Assembly (NCBI RefSeq): GCF_963678635.1
Contig: NC_087071.1
Coordinates: 8,265,605-8,329,604 of the forward strand
Length of the DNA stretch: 64,000 bases
Direction: 5' to 3'
Source: Symsagittifera roscoffensis
Taxonomy: Eukaryota > Xenacoelomorpha > Acoela > Convolutidae
Under the pieces are notes generated by a model that was not told where the DNA came from, searched no databases, and saw nothing but the letters and a program-made list of their open reading frames with translations. Within the stretch, counting starts at the first letter, position 1. Every line of letters starts with the position of its first letter. This document shows, one piece after another, positions 35,901 to 47,148 of the stretch. A program made the translations under genes and the position numbers.

Positions 35901-38900
35901 ATGCAAAAATGCAGCCGCCAGAATATAGTGCCGCCTATCCTGACTAAGCTTAGATAGGCTCGATTGCCTTTCATAGATCCTCTGCGAATATCAGAAAACA
36001 CTCATCATCATTCATCACCCACAGAGTCAGATAGTAGTCCAACCCTAACTTATCAGTAAGCTTCAAAATCACATGACTCAAATTTTTTTTTACTAAAATG
36101 GTTAATGACTTGTTGATTAGAAAACCGTTATTTAGTGCAAAAACGCCGTCGTCAGAGTGCAGTGCCGAATATACGGACTAAGCTTACACTGGCTTGATTC
36201 CCTTTCATAAGTCCTCTGCAAATCGCAGAAAGCAAACATCATCACTCATCACCCACACAGTCAGATAGTATGCCAACCCTTACTTGTCAGTAAGTTTCGA
36301 AATCTCATATCTCAAACTATTTTACTTAACTAGTTTATCACTAGTTTAAAAGAAAACTGTTTTTAGTGCAGTGCTCGTCAGAGTACAGTGCCGCCTATAC
36401 GGACTAAGCTTAGAAAAGCTAGATAGCCTTCCAGTCCTCTGCGAGTCGCAAAATCACTCATCATCACTCATTATCCACACAGTCGAATAACACGATAGAC
36501 CTCACTTATCAGTAAGTTTCAAAACCTCAAATCTCAAAATATTTTACCAAAATAGTTTATCACTAGTTTATTGATAAACTGATTTTTTAGTGCAAACACC
36601 GCCGTCAGAGTACAGTGCCTCCTATACGGACTAATCTTAGTCAGGCTAGATATCCTTTCATAGATCCTCTGCGAATCGCAGAAAACACTCGCCATCACTC
36701 ATCAACCACACAGTCAGATAGTATTCCATCCCTCACTTATCAGTAAGCTTCAAAATCACACGACTCCTATACCGCCGTCAGAGTATAGTGCCTCCTATAC
36801 GGACTAATCTTAGTCAGGCTAGATATCCTTTCATAGATCTCTGCGAATCGCAGAAAGCAGTCATCATCACTCAGTACCCAAACAGTCAGATAGAATGTCA
36901 ACCCTTACTTGTCAGTAGGTTTCGAAAACTCAAATCTCAAACTAATATATTAAAATACTTTATCACTAGTTTAACAGAAAACTGCTTTTTAGTGCAATTG
37001 CTCTCGTCAGAGTACAATGCCGCTTATACGGACTAAACTTAGACAGGCTAGATAGACTTCCATTCTTCTGCGAATCGCAAAATCACTCATCATCACTCAT
37101 TATCCACACAGTCGGATAACACGATAGACCTCACTTATCAGTAAGTTTCAAAACCTCAATTTTCAAAGTATTTTACTAAAATAGTTTATCACTAGTTTAT
37201 TGATAAACTGATTTTTTAGTGCAAACACCGCCGTCAGAGCTTTCTGTCGTCTATACGGACTAAGCTTAGACAGGCTAGATATCCTTTCATAGATCCTCTG
37301 CAAATCGCAGAAAACAGGCATCATCATTCATCACCCACACAGTCAGATAGTATGCTAGCCCTTATTTATCAGTAAGTTTCAAAATCTCAAATCTCAAAAA
37401 CTTTTACCAAAGTAGTTATCACTAGTTTAGTAGAAAACTGATTTTTTAATGCAAATGCCGCCGTCAGTCTTTAGTGCCGCCTGTACGGACTATGCTTAGA
37501 CAGGCTAGATGTCTTTTCATAGATCCTCTGAGTGATGATGAGTGTTTTCTGCGATTCGCAGAGGATCTATGAAAGGCAAAAGTTTCAAAATCTCAAATCT
37601 CAAAATCTTTCACTATAATAGTTTATCACTAGTTTATGAGAAAACTGATTTTTAGTGCAAATACCGCCGTCAGAGTATAGTTCCGTTTTATACGGACTAA
37701 GCTTAGACAGGCTAGATATTCTTTCGTAGTTTCTCTGTGATTCGCAGAAAACACTCGTCAAAACTCATGACCCACACATTCAGATTGTATTCCAACGTTC
37801 ACTTATCAGTAGGCTTCAAAATCACAATTCTCAAATTATTTTACTAAAATTTTTATATACTTGATTATTAAAAAACTGTTTTTTAGTGCAAAAAAGCCGC
37901 CGTCAGAATAAAGTGCCGCCTATCCGGACTAAGCTTAGACAGGCTTGATTGCCTTTCATAGATCCTCTGCGAATCGCAGAAAACAGTTATCAACACTCAT
38001 CAACCATAGAGTCAGATTGTATTCCAACCCTCACTTATCAGTAAGCTTCAAAATCACAAGTCTCAAAATATTTAACTAAAATGATTTATGACTTGTTGAT
38101 TAGAAAACTGTTATTTAGTGCAAAAAAGCCGCCGTCAGAGTATAGTGCCTCCTATACGGACTAAGCTTAGACTGGCTCGATTCCCTTCCATAGAGCCTCT
38201 GCAAATCGCAGAAAACAGGCATCATCATTCATCACCCACACAGTCAGATAGTATGCTAGCCCTTATTTATCAGTAAATTTCAAAATCTCAAATCTCAAAA
38301 ATTTTTACGTTAGTAGTTATCACTAGTTTAGTAGAAAACTGATTTTTTAATGCAAATGCCGCCGTCAGACTTTAGTGCCGCCTTTACGGACTATGCTTAG
38401 ACAGGCTAGATATCTTTTCATAGATCCTCTGCAAATCGCATAAACCTCCCATCATCACTCATTACCCACAGAGTGAGATAGAGTGCCGACCCCTACTTAT
38501 CAGTAAGTTTCGAAATCTCAAATCTCAAATTTTTTTACAAAATTTGTTTATCACTAATTTAAAAGAAAACTGTTTTTTAGTGCAATTGCCCTCGTCAGAG
38601 TACAGTGCACCCTTTACGGACTAAGCTTAGACAGGCTAGATAGCCTTCTTTTTCGCTGCGAACTGCAAAATCACTCATCATCACTCTTAATCCCCACAGT
38701 CGGATAATATGCGAGCCCTCACTTATCATTAAGTTTCAAAATCTCAAATCTCAAAATCTTTCACTATAATAGTTTATCACTAGTTTACGAGAAAACTGAT
38801 TTTTAGTGCAAATACTGCCGTCAGAGTATAGTTCCGTTTTATACGGACTAAGCTTAGACAGGCTAGATATTCTTTCATAGTTTCTCTGTGATTCGCAGAG

Positions 38901-39480
38901 AACACTCGTCAAAACTCATGACCCACACATTCAGATTGTATTCCATCCTTCACTTATCAGTAAGCTTCAAAATCACAATTCTCAAATTATTTTACTAAAA
39001 TTTTTATATACTTGATTATAAGAAAACTGTTTTTCAGTGCAAAAATGCCGCCGTCAGAATAAAGTGCCGCCTATCCGGACTAAGCTTGGACAGGCTTGAT
39101 TGACTTTCATAGATCCTCTGCGAATCGCAGAAAACAGTCATCAACACTCATCAACCATAGAGTCAGATTGTATTCCAACCCTCACTTATCAGTAAGCTTC
39201 AAAATCAAAAGTCTCAAAATATTTTACTTATTGATTTATGACTTGTTGGTTAGAAAACTGTTTTGTGCAAAAATGCCGCCGTCAGAGTATAGTGCCTCCT
39301 ATACGGACTAAGCTTAGACTGGCTTGATTCGCTTTCATAGGTGCTCTGCGAATCGCAGAAAACAATCATCATCACTCATCACCCACACAGTCAGATAGTA
39401 TGCGATTCCTCACTTCTCAGTAAGTTACAAAATCTCAAATCTCAAAATAAATTACTCAAATGTTTCATGACTAGTTTATT
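26935..39480 (+). repeat. Satellite array, monomer ~220-235 bp, roughly 54 copies
   Basis: Every monomer carries variants of the same ordered words: GCCGCCTATACGGACTAAGC, TTAGACAGGCTAGATATCC, TTTCATAGATCCTCTG, CGAATCGCAGAAAACACTC, ATCATCACTCATCACCC, ACACAGTCAGATAGTATGC, ACTTATCAGTAAGTTTC and TTTATCACTAGTTTATTAG. Spacing of GGACTAAGCTT is ~220-235 bp. All copies are in one orientation apart from a small inverted piece near 37.5 kb. Sequence variants alternate in blocks, so higher-order repeats exist. The few open frames of 60-80 codons inside it recur with the satellite and are chance. Most monomers contain a 15-bp dyad TCTGCGAATCGCAGA. Confidence 0.97.
37512..37578. repeat. Inverted satellite fragment forming a hairpin
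   Basis: CTTTTCATAGATCCTCTG (37,513-37,530) is followed ~28 bases later by its near-exact reverse complement (37,559-37,576). The segment from ~37,531 to 37,578 is the reverse complement of the standard TTGCCTTTCATAGATCC...CATCATCACT part of a monomer. After it the array resumes in its normal direction, with part of a monomer missing. Confidence 0.85.
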
Positions 39481-41095
39481 AGAAAACTGTTTCTTTAGTG
39501 AAAACAATCGCCCTCAGTATGCAAAGGCCCGACTCAATCATTCAACTCAAACTGAACTTGCAAAAACAAAAAATGGTTAGCCGCTTAATGTGTGCTGACA
39601 AATTTAGTAATCGGCCATCTAAATTTCAGAATCTCAAACAAATTTTACCAAAATACTTTTTGACTATTTTTTTATTAGAAAACAGTTTTTTTAATGCAAA
39701 TTGGTGGTCACTGTTGCCGTATCAATTTTGTGCTACATCAAGCGCCATCAGTCTGCTTCCTCTCTACGATTTTTTTCAGTAATTTTATCAGAGTCACTCA
39801 GTTATTCAGTCAATCAACATCCTTTCTCTATCTTAAACTGTAACTTTATTATGTTTTGCTCTGTAGTGCCTTATCAGATAAAATTTACTGCTTCCAGATG
39901 TGGGACATTTCTGTTGGGCCTTGCTTTAAGTTTTCAGTGATGCTACATAGTCATTTAAATTAGTAATTTTTTAATGTTATTTATGGAATTAAAATCCCCA
40001 AGTATTTTTTTTTGATTTGAGAAAATTGGCTCTAACTGAAGCTAATTGTTTTTGCTAAGCTTCGTGTCAGGTTAATGATGCGCTCAAATGATTAAATTTT
40101 GGCTGTAACTAAACATGGGATAGATGCTTAAACTCATAACGGGGATCAAAACGTGGTGGTCTTCTCCTTTCTTAAAAATTATAGAAACTTATATTCAATC
40201 TTCATCATTATTAACTCACTGTTGATACGTTCTTTTTTCTCTATTTATGTCAGAAGTTGCCGGTCCAAAATCAGACTTTCTTGGGGTTTTAATTGGTTGC
40301 TTCAATGATTAAAACCTCAAATCTGCAATTAATTTTCTTTCGCACTGTCATACAGAACACTAGTGGGCCTTAATGAGCCTGAGCTCTTGGAAGGTAAAAA
40401 CACTATAACTTTGAAATTTAATGTTATAAAGTTTCGGATGCTTTGTTGAATGCATTCTCGCTTTATATTTATATAACTCCATATATAAAACCACTGGTTT
40501 CAGATAATGAGATAACATTGAATGCTTCATCGGAAGGGGGCGAGACTCATACCCTAACTGTCACTCTTATTCCTGCAGGTCACTGTCCACATTCATTAAT
40601 GCTCCCAATAGTTTCCTAAGAAAAGTTTGTCCTTTTTACTGGCAGTTTCAGATAGCAAGTTGGTCGAACGAAGCAAAAAACCATCTGTTCGACAGTTTAC
40701 AAGATGCTGCTGTTCACAATTTTGATGATGTTTACATCGACACAACGTTTTGAAAAAGAGATTCCAATTTTAGTGAGAGCTGTCTTTCAGCCATACTTGC
40801 AGCCGTGTCCGCATTGCTCTAATCAATTCAAAATATTGTGGTCCATTTTTGTAGCAAAACTCGCTACGGTTATCGAGTTTTTATTGATCGCTTGAGTTTT
40901 TGATGAAAGAGCTCGCACTTAGATTCAACACTAAAGTTCACATTTCCTCATGTCAGTATCAACTGTACAAATTTGTTCAGTCAATTCAAAATTGGCTCAC
41001 CTTAGAGGGTGACAGTACCAAAATCTACTTCTGCCAGCCATCGTCTGCGTCTGTGAACTTGAAACTGCCTTGCAAGCCATTGTCCATTTACTAAA
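39481..41095 (+). repeat. First copy of a ~1.87-kb segment carrying an Artemis-like fragment
   Basis: From the satellite word TTTCTTTAGTG onward the sequence matches 41,361-~42,900 at an offset of 1,868-1,889 bases (for example CAATCGCCCTCAGTATGC at 39,505 and 41,373). The first part (39,481-40,250) shows no gene. The second part is the Artemis-like pseudogene. The copy ends abruptly at ~41,090, where satellite resumes. Confidence 0.88.
40253..41095 (+). pseudogene. Artemis/SNM1-like metallo-beta-lactamase gene fragment, copy A
   Basis: The family (DCLRE1) are DNA nucleases acting in end joining and crosslink repair. An exon begins after TTTATGTCAG with the pattern of the Artemis N-terminus. 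The metal motif reads HCHTEH (40,343-40,360), with Glu for Asp, followed at once by TAG. A GTAAAA donor near 40,396 and an acceptor GGTTTCAG near 40,502 mark a retained intron. The next exon has LTVTLIPAGHCPHSL, with its His intact, then FTGSFR where Asp is expected in the TGDF block. Further on DDVYIDTTF and a shared downstream block LALRFNTKVHISS continue the fold. Frameshifts and stops are many. It is cut at ~41,088 by satellite DNA. Confidence 0.8.
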
Positions 41096-41360
41096 ATGGT
41101 TTATGACTTTTTGATTAGAAAACTGATATTTAGTGCAAAAATGCCGCCGTCAGAGTATTTTGCAGCATATACGGACTAATCTTAGACTGGCTTGGTTCCC
41201 TTTCATAGATCCTCTGCGAATCGCAGAAAACACTCATCATCGCTCATCACCCACACAGTCAGATAGTATGCCAACCCTCACTTATCAGTGAGTTTCAAAA
41301 TCTCAACTCTCAAATTAAACTACTAAAAGGTTTTATGACTAGTTTATCAGAAAACTGTTT
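41096..41360 (+). repeat. About one satellite monomer between the two Artemis-like copies
   Basis: It has the standard words (GCCGCCGTCAGAGTA, CGGACTAATCTTAGACTGGC, CTCTGCGAATCGCAGA, CACTTATCAGTGAGTTTC). Its ends join directly to the pseudogene on the left and the second copy of the segment on the right. Confidence 0.93.
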
Positions 41361-42142
41361 CTTTAGTGAAGACAATCGCCCTCAGTATGCAAAGGCCCGA
41401 CTCAATCGTTCAACTCGAACTCAACTTGCAAAAACAAAACAAGGTTAACCGCTTGCTGTGTGCTGACAAAATTAGTAATCGGCCATCTAAATTTCAGAAT
41501 CCCAAACTAATTTTACCAAAATAATTTTTGCTTAGGTTATTTTAGAAAACATTTTTTAGTGCAAATCGCCGTCTCTGGTGCCGTGTCAAATTTGGGCTAC
41601 GTCAAGCGCCGTCAGTCTTCTTCCTCTCTGCGATTTTTATCAGTAATTTTATCAGAGTCACTCAGTTATACAGTTAATCAACATCCTTTCTCTATCTAAA
41701 ACTGTACATTTAAATAAATTTTGCTCTGTATTGCCTTATCAGATAAACTTAACTGCTTCCAGATATGGAACATTTCTGTTGGGCCTGTTTCTCTGTTGGG
41801 ACATTTCTGTTTGTTTAAACTTTTATTGGTGCTACATAGTTATTCAAAAAAGTTAACTTTTTAATGTTATTTATGGATTTAAATTACCCAAGCATTATTT
41901 TGGATTTGAGAAAATTGGCTCTAACTGAAGCTTATTGTTATTGCTAAGATTCGTGTCAGGTTAATGATGCGCTAAAATGTTTAAGTTTTGGCTGTAACTA
42001 AACCTGGGATAGATGCTTAAACTCATAGCGGGGATCAAAATATGGTGGTCTTCTCCTTTCTTAAAACTTATAGAAAATTATCTTCAATCCTCATCTTAAT
42101 AACTCACTGTTGATACCTTCTTTTTTTCTCTAATTATATTAG

Positions 42143-43205
42143 AAGATGCCGGTCCAATGTCAGATTTTTTTGGGGTTTCAATTGATTGCTTCAATGATGA
42201 GAACCTCAAATCTACGATTTATTTTCTTTCGCACTGTCATTCAGATCACTGGTGGGCCCTAATGAGCCTGAGCTCTTGGAAAGGTCAAAACACTATAACT
42301 TTGGAATTTATTGTTATAAAATCTCGGCTGCTTTGTTGAATGCTTGTCGCTTTGTTTTCATATAAATCCATTTATAGAACCACTGGATTCAGACAATGAG
42401 ACAACACTGAATGTTTCATCGGAAGAGGGCAAGACTCATACCCTAACTGTCACTCTTATTCCTGCATGTCCTTGTCCACGTTCATTAGTGTTCTTAGTAG
42501 TTTCCAAAGAAAAGTCTGTCATTTTTACTGGTAGTTTCGGATAGCAAGTTGGATCACAATTTTGATAATATCTACATCGACATAACGTTTTGCAAAAGAG
42601 ATTCCAATTTTAGTGAGAGCTTTCTTTCAGCCATACTTGCAGCCGTGTTTGCATTGCTCTGTTCAATTCAAAGTATTTTGGTCCATTTTTATAGCAAAAA
42701 TCGCTATGGTTATCGGGTTTTTAATGATCGCTTGAGTTTTTGATGAAAGAGCTTGCACTTAGATTCAACACTAAAGTTCACATTTCCTCATGTCAGTATC
42801 AACTGTATAAGTCTGTTCCGTCAATTCAAAATTGGCTCACCTTAGATGGCGACAGCACCAAAATCCATTTCTGCAAGCCATCGTACGCGTCTGTGAACTT
42901 GAAACTGCCTTGCAAGCCGAGCATCCCAAGTCCAGAAGTGCCTGCAATCATTCCAACCGCAATGTTTTTCGCTAAAAACGAGATAAGGCCAGGCAGATGG
43001 CTAAAGCAGTGTCTGATAGAACCATTCGATGTTGTTATTCTTTGAATTCTTCAGCTGACGACATAATTGCTGTCCTTTCGAGTCTGCAGTTCGAAAGTAT
43101 TACACCCTTCGCTCGTTCGGATAAAGATACTCCACTTGACTCTGTGAGAAATTTTCTTAAAATACGCTCAAACATCAGAACCCAAACACGTCAATTGATG
43201 TGAGT
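42143..43205 (+). pseudogene. Artemis/SNM1-like metallo-beta-lactamase gene fragment, copy B
   Basis: It has the same two-exon structure as copy A and extends ~300 bases further. After the acceptor TTATATTAG, the first exon reads VSIDCFNDENLK then FLSHCHSDHW, an intact HxHxDH zinc motif (42,232-42,249). After an intron of ~110 bases, LTVTLIPACPCPRSL has lost the His that copy A keeps, and the next block is FTGSF. NIYIDITFC, KNRYGYRVF, LALRFNTKVHISS, an exon-like block ending KNEIRPGRWLK, and a tail to ~43,205 follow, separated by stops and frameshifts. A ~60-base piece near 42,545 present in copy A is absent. Retained introns argue for DNA-level duplication, not a processed copy. Not functional as it stands. 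Confidence 0.82.
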
Positions 43206-43564
43206 ACAAAGTTATGGAAAGAGAAGGTAAAGGTCAATAAGAGAGGTAAACGCGAACTTTATCTGGAGAATACTTCAACAAACAGAACAGACTACGAATA
43301 CCATAGTGAACCATTGAGACAACAGAGACACTTTGTCGAAGGTAGAAATTTCGAAGGAAAGGATTCACAAACCTCCTAAACAGCCAAAAATAGAACAGAA
43401 AAAAATGATCCAATTGCTCAACAATATTTAAGAACAATGTTTGACTTTTCGTACTGTATTTTTTACGGTTTGTATAAGTTTTTCTTTCCAGTTTTAATGG
43501 AAAGAGGTTTTTTTAATCCAGTTTTTAGCGAATGTTTCAGTTCAGCTTTCAAAAAATACAATCG

Positions 43565-43860
43565 ATCCATCCTCTATCTCGTCTCAAATACTGAACAATC
43601 TCATCTCAAATATTGATGAGTGTGATGATGATTTCTGAACCATCTCAATCATCTCATCTGAAATACTGATAATGATTTCTTAATCAACCGAACCATCTCA
43701 TCTGAAATACTGGTGAGTGAATTAGCTGCCATTTCAAACTGAACGATCTCATCTCAAATACTAATGAGTGACTTAATTGAACCCATTTCAAACATGAACT
43801 GCCATTTCAAACCCTGAATTGCTATTTCAAAACCATTTCAAACCATCACAAGCCCTAAAT
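43565..43860. repeat. Irregular repeats of CATCTCATCTGAAATACTG
   Basis: About six copies of (ATCTCATCT)(C/G)AAATACTG(A/G)TGAGTG in one orientation with spacing of ~25-70 bases, followed by four CCATTTCAAAC words. Confidence 0.75.
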
Positions 43861-44079
43861 GGCTTTCGAAGATTGTATTTTTCGATCCCAAAAAATTATC
43901 AAAAAAAGATGAAGAAAGATATCTATCCGCACACTTAAGCAATGTTCTAAGATTCCTTTGTGGATTCCGCTGACAAATGGATAAGCCCTTGCTTTCAAAT
44001 TGCGCGTTGTTATAGATAATAAATCAACTATTCCACTTTTAGCTTTTTATTGTACATATGCAAGTTCAGTAAAAAACAA

Positions 44080-44140
44080 AAATGCGGAATCCACTTACAT
44101 ATGCGGATTCCACTTACATTTTGCGGAATCCAGAAGTACA
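44080..44140. repeat. Fragment related to the foldback element ends
   Basis: Three near-adjacent copies of GCGGA(A/T)TCCA(C/G) spaced by ACTTACAT-type words match the outer arm of the element at 21.3-22.4 kb. Related words occur at ~43,960. Confidence 0.6.
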
Positions 44141-44421
44141 GGCTATAATTGCTTGTTGGGTAATCCGCAACGAAACAAATGTGCCGACAAATTCTACCAT
44201 CCAGGAACATACAGACACAAAATTGTGCGCCTATCTTGGGCACAGTTTGGCCTCGTAATGTGTAGATCATTTTTATTGAATTATAATTGAAAATTGGAGT
44301 TGCTTTTATATTTATATATCAGTCGATCAATCTGAAACAATTAATGACCCTTTTCAAACAATCTAGAACAATTTAGAACAATTCTCCTCCTGTTCGTGTC
44401 CGCGCCCTGCTCACCCGAGAG

Positions 44422-44449
44422 CCCCCTCCCTCCCTCCCTCCCTCCCTCC
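44422..44449. repeat. (CCCT)n microsatellite
   Basis: About six CCCT units in a row. Confidence 0.9.
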
Positions 44450-44588
44450 AGATAGTGAGGTGCCTGAACTACTACCACTAAACACAGCAATGACGTTATC
44501 TAATTAATTTGAAAAAAAAACTCTGCAATAAGTTCTAGGACCACGAAAAGATTATTGAAAAATTCTAGTTAAAACGGTTTTGTTTCAG

Positions 44589-44768
44589 CTTACTAATGTA
44601 GATCATTTTCTGGACATTACAGACTCAAAACATGAAGTTTTTGAATTGTTTATTCCAGTTATTGTTTTTGGTGTGATTATCTTTGGTCCTATAGTGGTTC
44701 TGTGGCTAGCTTGGATGTGTTTGGTAGCCGGAATGATTGCTGGAATCGGAGCCCTTATTACAGTATAA
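44589..44768 (+). CDS. Terminal exon of a membrane-protein gene
   Basis: A good acceptor (GTTTTGTTTCAG, ending 44,588) is followed by a 59-codon open frame ending in TAA. It reads LTNVDHFLDITDSKHEVF and then two hydrophobic segments: a first helix of the LFIPVIVFGVIIFGPIVVLW type (~20 residues), and a second with Gly/Ala packing residues (CLVAGMIAGIGALITV) that ends the protein. This gives a short soluble stretch and a membrane hairpin or one long anchor at the C-terminus. A canonical AATAAA follows ~100 bases downstream. Upstream exons were not found within the window's repeats. No family was recognised. The exon, stop and polyadenylation signal together make a real gene likely. Confidence 0.5.
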   Translation, partial: LTNVDHFLDITDSKHEVFELFIPVIVFGVIIFGPIVVLWLAWMCLVAGMIAGIGALITV

Positions 44769-44870
44769 TACTTACTTCAACTAGATGCACGTAACAATCC
44801 CCTTTGGATCTGAAATAAGAGGCTTCGTATCTTTGCATGTACTAAGTATATCACGTTTTATAATAATAAT

Positions 44871-44876
44871 AATAAA
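44871..44876 (+). terminator. Polyadenylation signal AATAAA
   Basis: The hexamer lies 103 bases past the TAA of the membrane exon, at the end of an (AAT)n run. Confidence 0.45.
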
Positions 44877-45477
44877 ATTAAGCATGGCAAAGCAGGCAAA
44901 ACTCTTGAAAATTGCGATTTTGTACGAACAATTTTGAGAATTTTGCGCGATCATTTAGCTATATGTCTCGGCTTTGCGAAAATTAATTTTTGACTTTCCA
45001 CGTCTTGTGTTGTGACTTTGAACGACTCAATCTCGGTGTAAGCGAGAGTTTTCACGTGTGTGATGGCCAATTCCATGGCGGAATTTAGTCGGACATAAGT
45101 CACAGACCCCCTTCCGGACTGAGGTTAATTTTCTAAGGAATGCGGTCGGCCACCGTCTAATTGCCCAATGAGTCATTTGAAGTTCAATGTCAGAATAAAC
45201 TCAAAATAACCAGAGATTTTGAAGGTAAACTCTGTTTGCTTTTGAGATCCCTTTTCTTGGCAGAATGCAGTCTACCGAATTGAAATACAGAACCAGTTTA
45301 AAACATTTATTTATTTTATCTAATTATAATTTTTATAATTAGCTCTGTACAATACAAAGAACTAACCAATCATGATCCATGACTAAAACTTACAAAAAAT
45401 TGTAAGGCTGAAACTATTTACAGTTTCAGCCCGGGAAAAAATAGTTGCTCGTTCTCGATTCTAAACCTCGTAAAAAT
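44877..45477. other. Spacer before the second gypsy family
   Basis: AT-rich with a moderately GC-rich patch at 45,010-45,170. It contains a perfect 10-bp hairpin at 45,406-45,431. No gene recognised. Confidence 0.5.
45406..45431. repeat. Perfect 10-bp inverted repeat
   Basis: GGCTGAAACT, a six-base loop, then AGTTTCAGCC. Confidence 0.85.
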
Positions 45478-47111
45478 ACCAGTAGATACTAGATCTATTG
45501 AGACTAGGAAATATACGAGTAAGATTATGGTTGTTATTCGACTAAAAAGTCGCAAAAACGTATCCGGCCGAAAAAAAGACGGTGTGCTTTATCCAAACTT
45601 ACTCTATGAGAAAGCCACCCCGAACCTAAACTCATCTGCTGCGACCAAACGAGTCTGGAACGAGTAATTTAAATTAAGCAAAATTGAATAGACAAATTAA
45701 ATCAAACTGACTCAACAAAATGATAAAACAAATCAATAATAACTTTATTTTATTTCCGCGTCTCTTTAAATCTAATCGACTAAAACTAATAATAAGGCTA
45801 ATACCAGGTAGCAACCAGGACGACAGACCAAATCTCAACATCCTGAATCGAAAAAACAGACCACAACGATTGTTTCTCGACAAAACTATATATGCAGTAC
45901 ATTTTCACTTATAATATAAACTGCAGTAAATAGAGCAGTAACATACTTTCCAAGCAATATATCTCACTATTATGTATTATTTTTAGTTAAAAATTACCAG
46001 TCGACTATAAACTACCATTTATCTCAAAACTTTCAAATCTGCAATATTATTCCTGCTATTGTTTTTTATCACCTAAGACATACAAAACTAATTTAGAACA
46101 ACCACCATCATTCAAAATTTAAATTCTAAACATTATCTAAATTACTTAGCTTTCAATCAACCTTCACAAAAGCTTATCCTTCTACAAATTACACCTTAAT
46201 AATTTTCATTTAAAATCAGATCATCAAGGCCATCCCTGGAACTTTAAACCTTAAGTCTCAATTTTTTTACCGTTTCACTTATGACTAAAATTTTTCGTTC
46301 ATATAAATTTTGATTATCAATGCTTTCCTTGGATCAAGTTAATAAAATTATTCATCCGCACCTTTTTCATTTTCCAATCCTTATATACGACCAAGCAAGA
46401 AATGAAAATTTTCCGAAAACTAACCATTTCAATCAAGCTACACAGTGAAGAACTTCAGTTACTCAAACTTCACTTGGGCCCTACCTCCTAAGTGACCCAG
46501 GCTAAGAACGAATCTAAGAACTAGTCGGAACTGAAGAATCATCTAACGATCTACTTGTGTTTTAATTATACCTGCACTTTGTGGATTGATTTACAATCTC
46601 CAACTCTTGACCTCAAATCAAACCCGAACTATGTATGATTACGTTTCTTAGATGTAAATAACACACACTCCAGAGCAGTACAAAATAGATATACTCTCTC
46701 CCTAGCCCGTCTATTTACAACAATCTACCCCGAATATTAAGATGACCTCACAAAAAATTATAAAAACTAACATTTTAAGAAATACAAACTGACACCCGGA
46801 TTTTGCATCAATCATTCTAACAATTCAACATTTATGTCAAAAGAACATTTGGGACACAAACAAACAAAAATTTTCATAATTGTTTAATTAAAGATGCAAA
46901 ACACGATCTCGTAATTACACCACTCAAACAAAAACAGGATAAATAAGATAAAAACAAAAAGAAGCCATTAAATTTAAAACAAAAGCAAATAAAAAAACAC
47001 AAATTTTCCAGAACACGAAACGCTGTTTCGGAATCTGACTCAACAACCATACAAAAGATTGAAAATCTTCGGTATCTAATAAACGACACAAACAAAACAA
47101 TTGACAATAAG

Positions 47112-47148
47112 CTTCTCATTCGTAAAAAAAAGTTTTCCGAATGAGAAG
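47112..47148. repeat. Hairpin with an 11-bp perfect stem, upstream of gag copy 1
   Basis: CTTCTCATTCG, ~15 A/T-rich bases, then CGAATGAGAAG. The stem is kept in the second unit (51,980-52,014), although the loop differs. Confidence 0.85.

Larger units (their letters stand above)
43206..44588. other. Gene-poor stretch with short repeats
   Basis: It holds a CATCTCATCTCAAATACTG repeat zone, a piece of the foldback family and a (CCCT)n run, each listed separately. Open frames at 44,000-44,290 on both strands run through repeat sequence and are not supported. Confidence 0.5.

Noticed and set aside
26935-39480. CRISPR-like array
   Set aside because: Repeats are ~220-235 bp and contiguous with no unique spacers, in eukaryotic DNA without cas genes. 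It is a satellite.
27403-39580. Several 60-80-codon open frames within the satellite, with similar proteins recurring (for example at 27,403, 33,587, 34,282)
   Set aside because: The frames are readings of the repeat itself. They start at non-ATG codons in some cases, are interrupted in most monomers, and show no protein family.
44000-44290. Overlapping open frames of 96 (+) and 80 (-) codons
   Set aside because: Both pass through the repeated GCGGAATCC words and show no domain; they probably reflect low stop density only.
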